The position numbers were made by a program, and so were the translations under genes. Of a DNA stretch of 64,000 nucleotides, positions 56,248-64,000 are shown piece by piece. The notes under the pieces were generated by a model. It worked only from the letters and a program-made list of their open reading frames with translations. It was not told the origin of the DNA and searched no databases. Where the stretch lies: NCBI GenBank assembly GCA_932521025.1, contig OW051471.1, positions 9,982,001-10,046,000 on the forward strand, in the 5' to 3' direction. Numbering within the stretch: the stretch's first letter is position 1; each line of letters starts with the position of its first letter. Origin of the DNA: Oscheius onirici. Its lineage: Eukaryota > Nematoda > Chromadorea > Rhabditida > Rhabditidae.

Positions 56248-59200
56248 AGAGCCTCTCTTTGATGCTGAGATTCCCACAATCAGAGATCTGAAAGTTGTCT
56301 CTATCGGAACGCGTGTTTAAGATGAAGAAGAAGAAGAAAAAGTCAGCCCACGGACTACAAAAATTAACACACCATAGGACAACATTTAGGCCAAGAAGCT
56401 ACAAAACGACTCAGTGTATCGGTGGGCGGCGAAGGTATAAACACTTTCAAGATTAAAGTATTTTGAACAGATTTGGGAGGGTGAGAGAAAGATTTTGTGC
56501 CAAGGGGCACTAAACTGATTATTCCGTGTGAGTGTTTAAGGGGATTAGACTGATTACTTCAAAATTGTGGAGAACATTTAGGTAAAGGTCCACCTACACA
56601 ACTTTTTGGAGAACAAAGATCTGAAAAGAAGATGTGGAGATTGATTTTAGGGCTTTCAATTTTTGGTTTCTTTCTGTATTAAGCTGCTATAAGAGGTATA
56701 GAAATAGTGGAAAATACCGCAAGCCGTACAAGAGTTTTTAATGTTCATTCTTTAAAAAAACCGCAGTTTAAAATGACTAAGAGTAGTTTAAAGATACTAG
56801 ATTTTCCTCTGGTTAATAAGCAAGTAAACTCGTAAGAAGACGAAAGTGAAAAATGCCAATTGGGAATAATCTCCAGCGTCTGGGATTTGAAATCTGGAAA
56901 CCGAGAATCGTTAGAAGCAGAAGTCTGACAAAACACATTTTTGCTAAACATTTGTAACGAAAAATGGAAATGTCAACTGTAGTGCTTCTCTCACATTAGC
57001 CAGGGGCAATTTGGGTCAAGGAATCAAATCAGGCCGGGATTGCCCTTTAAACAGATACATATGGTGCTTCATTAGAGGAAAAATGTCTTGTGAGTTTTGG
57101 TTTATGAAACTGGCTTCTGAGAGACATTCTCAAGGGATCTGAGATCAGATTACAATAAAAGAAACCGTTTTTTCTCAGAAAAATGGATGAAAATAGATTG
57201 AACATGGGTAAACCACAAAACTTCCAGGAGAGGGCAAAAAACTTATTATTATGGTGTCACTATCACACCTGCGAAAACGTTTAGTTGTTTTCTGGAACAA
57301 TGAACACGCGAATCGGAAAACTCAATTTTATGATACGTGAAAACATGAATTTCTTAATGACGACTGCAATTGACACTGGGGCTCGTAAAGATATAGGGGC
57401 AGCTATGCAAGACTAAATATAGAGACCGTGACGAATTTGAAAAAAAAACCTTTTGAGCAGCGAGATTTGGGAATTTTCTGTTCTGTTCGACTCAAAAATC
57501 ATTGATACCGTCTAACCACAATCTCTAACTTTCTAGATGTAGTTACTGTCTACGTAACCACAAAATATGTAGCTGCGAACGTCTAGAGAACAGACCGCTT
57601 ATAAACTAGAATGATTCGTAACACAATTAGACCTTCTAATAATAGCAATTCTTAGCGTCAGACTACAAAGTTGAACTATTTTCGGTTGCAAGCAAAAACA
57701 TGATCAGTAGAGAAATTCAGCGGAGAGGTGGTTTATAGAGGAAGGACTCTTAGCTCACCAACCCTTACATTTGGGAGCAATCCATCTCAAACTAAGGAAA
57801 AAAACAACTGGACTGGAGGTTATCCGTCTTCCTACTTGTTGTCTACCAATCTAAGACTGACAAGGGTTTCCTTTGCAAGCGACGTATAAAGAATGACCAC
57901 CCTAGAAAACAGTCACGTGTAGCTGTTTCTACAAAATTTACTATTTGCCGTCTCGTAAACTTAGCAGGCGTGAATGATAATTGACTTTAAATAGAAACTG
58001 GAACAGCTTGCAAAGTTGTATGGTTTGGAATGATGGTGGAAGGAAATGTGTGGACAAAAAGTAAGGTTTCTTTTGGTGCCGCTTCAAAAATGGGGAAACC
58101 AGTGTGAACTTTGAAGCCAAAGCGGGCCTGATAGACTGGTAGAAAACATGATTTAGATGTAATTGCTTCGCTCCAAGACTATTAGACATTGACCAAGAGG
58201 ATAATTGCTGGCGAGATCATAAGGGAGTTCGCAAAAAAGTGGACCATTTTTTTGCTTTCCTCAACAAATGTCATGTTTGTAAAGCTTACGTGTTAGGTTA
58301 CGCATACTTTCTGACTACAAAATATCCCATCTTTTGATTTCTTTGTATTTAATCTCCATCCAGAAGTGGAGAACTTTAATCAGGTAACCTTTGAGAAACT
58401 TTACTTTTCATTAATCTTGACGACAAAGCCTGAGAGATTTCACAGGACCCAGTTATAAATACCACGGTGCAAGGTTTTGTGTGGGGGATAATCCCGATTG
58501 AAGTTCGGCAATTTCGAAATAGAGGAAGTGTTCTGATGGACAGACTACCGGAGGATGGAAGGTTCAGACAAAAGAAATCGCAAAAAAAGAAACTGACTGA
58601 AAACTGGAACACCTGAACACCTGTAGAACACGTGTCATTATTTCCACATGCACGGAAATTCTTCCTATCACCTGGCTTCTTATCGGAAAATTATAAACAA
58701 TTTTTTTGCACTTGAAAAGTTCACGTTGATAATACATTTTTCAAATTGTTCACGACGTCTGAAAAGCTTGATAAGGTCACGGAGCACTTAACTGGCCGCT
58801 GATATGTCCAATAACGGATCAAAAAGCAGCAAAACTGAGTCTGTTCCGTTAAAAATTTCCAGTGCCTGTTTATTAATTGGAAGCAAGTGGGGTCAATAGG
58901 ATCCTCGGGCAAAGCAGAAGAACTTCCTAGTCTCGTACACGCTTTCCCGATGGAATTGGAATATCTGGTTCGAAAGATTAGTTTCGTACTTTTGGCTCAT
59001 TTCGAAAGGATTCGCTATAGTGGAGAGATCAAGACATTTAGGCAGGAAGAAGGCCTAATTTGGAGAAACTAGGGCTAAAGAAAGCTGAAGAGGAAGCGAA
59101 GTGATGTTATTCAAGAAGAACAATGGGCCCATTCGTTATGATTAAGCTGTCCCAAATAGCTCCAGAATAATATTTAGAACTGGCTAATTGAAGAAGATCC

Positions 59201-59949
59201 AAGCTGGACGGACGGAGCCATTCTGTGACAATCACTAAACTTTCGTTCACAGACACAAGGAAGCCCTTAAGTTAATGTAGTTAGTGGGGAACAAATTATC
59301 AAGAGGTTCAAGTGATCGTGGTACCGTAATCATCTTTTACATTTTTTTTCTGATTTGAAACGTTAGATAAGCAATGGTAAATAAATATTTTTCAGGCTTC
59401 AAAGTAGTTAAAATTTCGGAACAAAAATTCGTAACACAATGTGAGTGAGACGGAAGTTTGCTTACGACATAATAAGCACAATATTTAAAGAGACGGCGTG
59501 AGATGCGCGTGTGGTCTTTCACTCAATTTTGAAGTACAAGGAAATATGGGAATGAAAAAAGTCTGGAAAGAATTAAGAGCATAACATGCTCCGAGGATCC
59601 CCGCCCAGACTCGATTCACATTAGCGTTAAGGTTAATACTCATCAGAAAAACGGAATATGGCAACAGACTGATAAGACGCCAAAATGGGACATTTCAAAG
59701 CGGATGGATATTGAAGAGGGTGAGTGGGATCGAATTACACCAGGATTTAGAATGATGTTGGGTGTTCTTTCTGCTCTAATGTCCTCGTTCACATTTTCCA
59801 AATGGTCTGTCTGCGACAGACGGCTCTTTGCATAAAAAAGTCTATGGGTTTGCACGTAGAGTTCATCGACAAGTCATGCAAATGTGCGACCTCTCTAAGC
59901 CGTCTCGGGGTATGGTTTTGTCATCCCGGTCAAACTATTCGCCGCATCG
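56248..59949. other. Intergenic, no gene supported
   Basis: 3.7 kb between the divergently arranged GPCR and the SLC17 transporter. AT-rich, with short open frames on both strands (for example 57941-58189, 58376-58612, 59643-59855) and no domain. It probably holds promoters. The stretch 59690-59945 is unusually open and may include a 5' exon of the transporter, but I cannot join it cleanly. Confidence 0.4.
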
Positions 59950-61634
59950 ATGGGCTCAACAGAGGAAGGAATCGGTAAACTCTATGGCCGAACACGTTAT
60001 CTTATCCTTCTACTTTCGCTCCTCTGCCTAACATTCGCCTTTGCCAACTCTCTCATCTTCACGTTCACTGTGATCTGCATGGAAGATGTGATCCCGGCGA
60101 ATTCTACAGGTATGACTAAGAAATGCATATCTGTTAGTCATGCTAGAGGGGTCGGAAAGCCGTAATATCCGAGTGTCTCACTTCTGAGACACGCTTGCTT
60201 ACTACAAGATTCAAATAATCTAAAAATTGTAAAGACATACGTTTAGATCATTGGCTACAGTCACCCAGCAAAGTCCACTCTCTGTTTTCTGCCATCGCCA
60301 TCGGATGTCTCATTGGTACAATCCCAGTTAGCTACTTTATACAGAACTGGGGCATTGGGTAATCTTACTATCATCATTTATCATTCCTTTATTTACGAAA
60401 AACTAGTTCGATCTACTGCATCTTTTCGGCCATAGGAACTTTTTGCTTCCCACTGGCTGTTAATCTTGGCTACCCGGCTGTGTTTGTGGCTAGAATTTTA
60501 CAGGTGAATCAAAATTTTAGCCGAACTATCAAACAGTTCAGGGAATTCCGACAGCTCTGTCTTTCCCAGCAATGGGACAGATTGCTAGCCAGTGGGCTAC
60601 AGATAAAGGACTGGGATCGTTCTGTGCCATTTTGAGCATTTATATGCAACTGTGTTCGATTTTTACAATGCCCGTGACAAGTGCCTTTTGTACTTCGGAC
60701 TATGGTTGGAGAGCGGCTTACTATGTTCACGGAGTCCTTTCCATGTTCATTTTCCTCTGCATGTTCTTCTTCTACCATGACAATCCGGCAAAACATAGCA
60801 CAGTGTCAGAGAGGGAGCTACAAAGAATCTCGAGAGGGAAGACGAACCAAACGAAGAGTAAGGTTGTTCCGTACAGGTGAGACTTTCTTCCAGTCTTTAC
60901 AACTTTTCTAGAGCCATGCTAACGGATCCCTGCGTCTACGCCATTCTAATTTCGCTGCTAGGAAGCACCTCCGGCTACCAGGTCTTCCTGCTCTACGGTC
61001 CCACGTATTTGAACAAAGTTCTCGGCCTGGATGTGAAAGCAACTGGATGGGGAACAGCCCTTCCTTTCGTCCTATCCGCAGTCATGAAATTCTTCTTGGG
61101 ACCAATTTCGGACAAAGCCTCATTTGTTTCAGCTAGAACACGACTGATCTTCTTTACCATGATCTCGCAGAGTCTCTTAGCCATCTGTTTCCTAGTGATG
61201 GGAACGGTAAGCGACCATTCTATCCAATAAAATATTCTAGACCTCATCCCAACTGCTGGCTCAAATAGCCTATACCGGAGCCATTGTGGCCTCAGGAATT
61301 GTGGCAGTTGGAACTTTTAGAGGAGCTTCGATGGTCTTCCGACAACATGTTCACTTCGTCATGAGCATTGCCTCATTCTTGCTCGTACTCATAGTCTTTG
61401 TGCTACCACAGTCGGTAGCCTTCTTCTGTCCGGACAACACTCCTCAGGAGGTAAGACATGTCATTATGAATTACACGAAAAGTTCAGTGGTCCCGTCTTT
61501 TCATCTTCTTCGCAGTCTTTGTCGTTGTTCTATCTACGCCCTACTGTTTCTTTGCCAGATCTGATCCGGCCGACTACACCGTAGAACAACCACTGGGCCA
61601 GGAAAAAGTAAAACCAGAAGAAGAAAAAGTATAA
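59950..61634 (+). CDS. SLC17-type major facilitator (anion/phosphate symporter-like)
   Basis: Taken from ATG 59950, which leads straight into GRTRYLILLLSLLCLTFAFANSLIFTFTVICM, the usual first helix of nematode SLC17 proteins. Later blocks are SLFSAIAIGCLIGTIPVSYFIQNWG (helix 2), LGYPAVFVARILQGIPTALSFPAMG, YGWRAAYYVHGVLS, the loop with HDNPAKHSTVSERELQRI, then DPCVYAILISLLGSTSGYQVFLLYGPTYLNKVLG, LPFVLSAVMKFFLGPISDKAS, ASGIVAVGTFRGASMVFRQH and SRLFIFFAVFVVVLSTPYCFFA, ending in an acidic tail at TAA 61634. About 455 residues and twelve likely helices. Unlike the transporter at 5-8 kb it lacks the VGLUT MHGVWRxWAPP signature, so it belongs to a more general SLC17/Na-phosphate-like group. Substrate unknown. 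Confidence 0.85.
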
Positions 61635-64000
61635 AGTTTGCCAAACTGAACATTGTTCAATGAAATTATGTTGAGAGGATCAAATTTCAGGAAGAGGGTA
61701 CTAGAGCAAGGGTCAATGGATGGTGATGCGTGCGTCACAGTTGACGAGAGAACTTTTTGAGAGGAGATTGCAGAAATGGCAGAAGAGTAGAAAGTAGCAC
61801 AGATGCTTATCCAACTAGAGTACAAGAGTAACGAAGTGGTTCTACTTGAGATCCAATTTTGGAGTCTGGGTGCAAAAGTGTAAGAAACCCGTCTCAGACA
61901 GCAGGATCACTTGATAATCTGGTCAGTCAGTCGAAGTAACTTTCGGGAAATGTTTAAAAAAGTGTGTTTGACCAGACTTATTTATATTAAGTTCTTTTAG
62001 CTCGCGAGGTCAGACTACAGGCTAGACCATTTCAAAATGAGTCTAATTTAATTTTACCTTCACAGATCGAGGTAACAACTGAGTAAAAGTTTTTCAAAGA
62101 TCCGAAAGCAAAAAATCTGCTTGAGTTTTTTTACCGCGCTGAAAGTAGATTGCCGGACAGGTGACAATGACGCCCAGCGGAAAGAGGAAATAATCGCCAG
62201 GGTCAATTAAGCAAACATAGATTTTTTGCAAAGAGAACAGCCGTCATTGTTCTTTATTGAGCTCGAATCAAAATAAGAGGTAAAAAAGTCAATTAAAATG
62301 TTTTTACAAACCTGCTCCCCGGATCAAAACGTGTCCATGAATAATGCAGATGCTCCGGTTTTTAAGCAAAAAAAAGTTTTTTCGTGGCAGATGAGAGCAG
62401 TTAATTAGTCAAAATGAACCGTCATCTGTCTAAATGACTGCTTAATTAAGGATAGGGAATGAGTAGGGACAGAGAGAGAGAGAGAGAGCAGGAACCGAAA
62501 ACGATTCCGCCAAAAAGCGGTATTCTATTTGAGCACGAGAGAAGAGAATCAATAGGTCAGAGACTCTTTGTTCTGTCACAAAACTTTTCGGCACTGTCAA
62601 AATACAGATGGGGCAAACAAATATCTGTTACTGGAGCTTACCGTTTTCCGATCAGAAAGTCTAATAGTAAGAAATGAAACATCTTGGAAGCGCAAGTGAA
62701 AAAGTTTATTAAAAAAAGTTCGGTAAAAAAGGTTACAATTTTAAGAGAACAGACTAAAATTTCGAATCAAGCGACTGCCTTCAAACGATCTGTTCAGCCC
62801 AGTGACTGAGTCGAAGACTTCACAACAACTTAGAAAATTGAAAATTTTACAGCTCAAAAAGATGAAACTTTTATATCCCCTTAAAAACATCCGCAAATCC
62901 ACGTTTAGCCAGGATTTGGTGGGTGACAGTACGCTACGTTAAAATGTGCTTGATCTGATTCACGGATACATCCTGTATGGATTTAATGCATTTGATCAAA
63001 GAATGCGGGAGAGCCTTTTCTGACGTAAGAGCGTAGACATAAATACGGCGAGAATAAGTGCAGACGTGGCAACATGTACCCTTACTTTAGTAAGCGGCTA
63101 ATTTGATTACTCTTGAGGGAAAAAGAGCTCCGGATCTCTAAAAATATCCTGAGGATCAGAAATTACCCCGTTGTTTTAAACCCTGTTTTGAGAACAAAGG
63201 CTTTGAAAAAGAAAACAGCAGAAATTGGAACAACGAAATTAGCCCATGATCTTTGAGTGAAAGCCTTTGGGACATAAGCGGAACTGGAGTGGAGAACATT
63301 TTGGTATTTGGTTGGCACGGGACGGGGCAAAAAAGTACTTCAAAGTACGGAAAGTCAAAATAAAACTAATTTGCTTGAGTAATTGCTTCAGCAACCAAGT
63401 ATTGTCTATGAGGTTATGCTTGTCTAGTTCGAGTTTGTCTGGCTTCGAAAATTGTGTGTTTCCCGCTTGGGTCTGAAATAGTCAAACAACCAGAACTGTA
63501 TTTAGAACAAACGACATTGTAATAAGCTGTTTTGGAGGACTGAGCCCTAGAAAACTGGATATGGTTTCTTTAACAAAGTGTTCAACTGATCATGTAAAAA
63601 TTTTCGCATTTCGTGCTGTTTGAGTTTCTAGAAGGATTAGAAATCTTATTTCCACATCTTAATTTGACCTGTTGTTCCTTGTTCGCCGTAATCTGAGAAA
63701 GCAAACAAAATTTAGAAGCACGATTATACGATTATATGTAGTTGGCCCCTTTGACGCAAAAGACACATTCACAAACTTGGTGTGAATCTTGTCACAAATC
63801 ACGTTAGAAATCACACAGATTTGCTAATTTCAAATGGCTTCTCTGTTTTAATTTGAGGGAGCAGGAGCCGCCTTCTTTGTTTGTCATGTCATTCAATTAG
63901 AATCCGTTATTCGTTCTCAAAGAATAAATAATGGAGGAAAGTAGTTTCCACACTGAATAATTTTGTGTACAGGAGCGTTCGAATAATTCTATGTACACGA
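61635..64000. other. Intergenic, no gene seen
   Basis: 2.4 kb of AT-rich sequence at the window end. A GA microsatellite lies at about 62469-62490. Open frames (62459-62677, 63267-63476) have no domain or splice context. Confidence 0.45.
62469..62490 (+). repeat. (GA)n microsatellite
   Basis: Ten or so consecutive GA units in AT-rich intergenic sequence. Confidence 0.85.

Noticed and set aside
57900-58620. Minus-strand open frames as a gene upstream of the GPCR
   Set aside because: No consistent splice chain, no domain, and composition like the surrounding intergenic DNA.

Overview
The window is nuclear DNA of a nematode, most likely a rhabditid related to Caenorhabditis. The evidence is: very short introns (many 33-50 nt) ending in TTTTCAG/TTTAG; short stretches of the nematode telomere unit TTAGGC; nematode-type gene families (vesicular glutamate transporter, kinesin-II subunit, serpentine chemoreceptor, C6-type cysteine domain, sperm-type tyrosine phosphatase); and a tRNA-Ala of the nematode type. 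Gene models were spliced by hand from GT..AG sites and protein continuity, so exon edges are proposals.

Layout. 0.6-1.0 kb (-): 5' end of a type II membrane protein, possibly DUF229. 5.0-8.3 kb (+): vesicular glutamate-type SLC17 transporter (568 aa). 10.6-14.5 kb (+): KLP-11/KIF3B kinesin-II motor (785 aa). Its last exon is also open in a second frame that runs on through six exons (14.4-16.1 kb) to a C-terminal membrane anchor; skipping of exon 14 would join the two in frame. 16.9-18.5 kb (-): CDC50/TMEM30 flippase subunit. 19.3-19.4 kb: a TA-flanked MITE.

19.7-36.7 kb (+) is the unusual part: nine tandem paralogues of a family I do not recognise. They share an N-terminal MGN/MGS myristoylation signal, often with Cys close behind, then an F-box-like helix pair and conserved HFD and WxD blocks, in a six-exon layout. 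Six of the nine have the GATA site CTGATAAGA 20-34 nt upstream of the ATG, which suggests intestinal expression. Only one copy (33.2-34.5 kb, 340 aa) reads intact; the others carry stops, frameshifts, lost splice sites or deletions. Within the array sit a 619-bp foldback element, a broken tyrosine phosphatase gene (-), an unrecognised but coherent gene with many 33-45 nt introns (25.8-27.5 kb), a pair of inverted tRNA-derived SINE copies, and two interstitial telomeric repeat tracts. Each telomeric tract lies where a gene has lost coding sequence.

37.5-40.2 kb (+): receptor-type tyrosine kinase with intact catalytic motifs. 40.6-41.3 kb (+): small secreted protein. 41.4-42.4 kb (-): secreted C6-domain protein with a tRNA-like repeat in its intron. 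44.1-48.1 kb (+): large membrane protein with mucin-like stalk, lectin-like and EGF-like segments and several membrane passes. 49.3-50.5 kb (+): TspO/translocator protein. 50.9-52.2 kb (-): serpentine chemoreceptor. 52.85 kb: tRNA-Ala(TGC). 53.2-56.2 kb (-): peptide-type GPCR similar to the sex-peptide-receptor group. 59.9-61.6 kb (+): second SLC17/MFS transporter. The remaining stretches hold no gene I can support.
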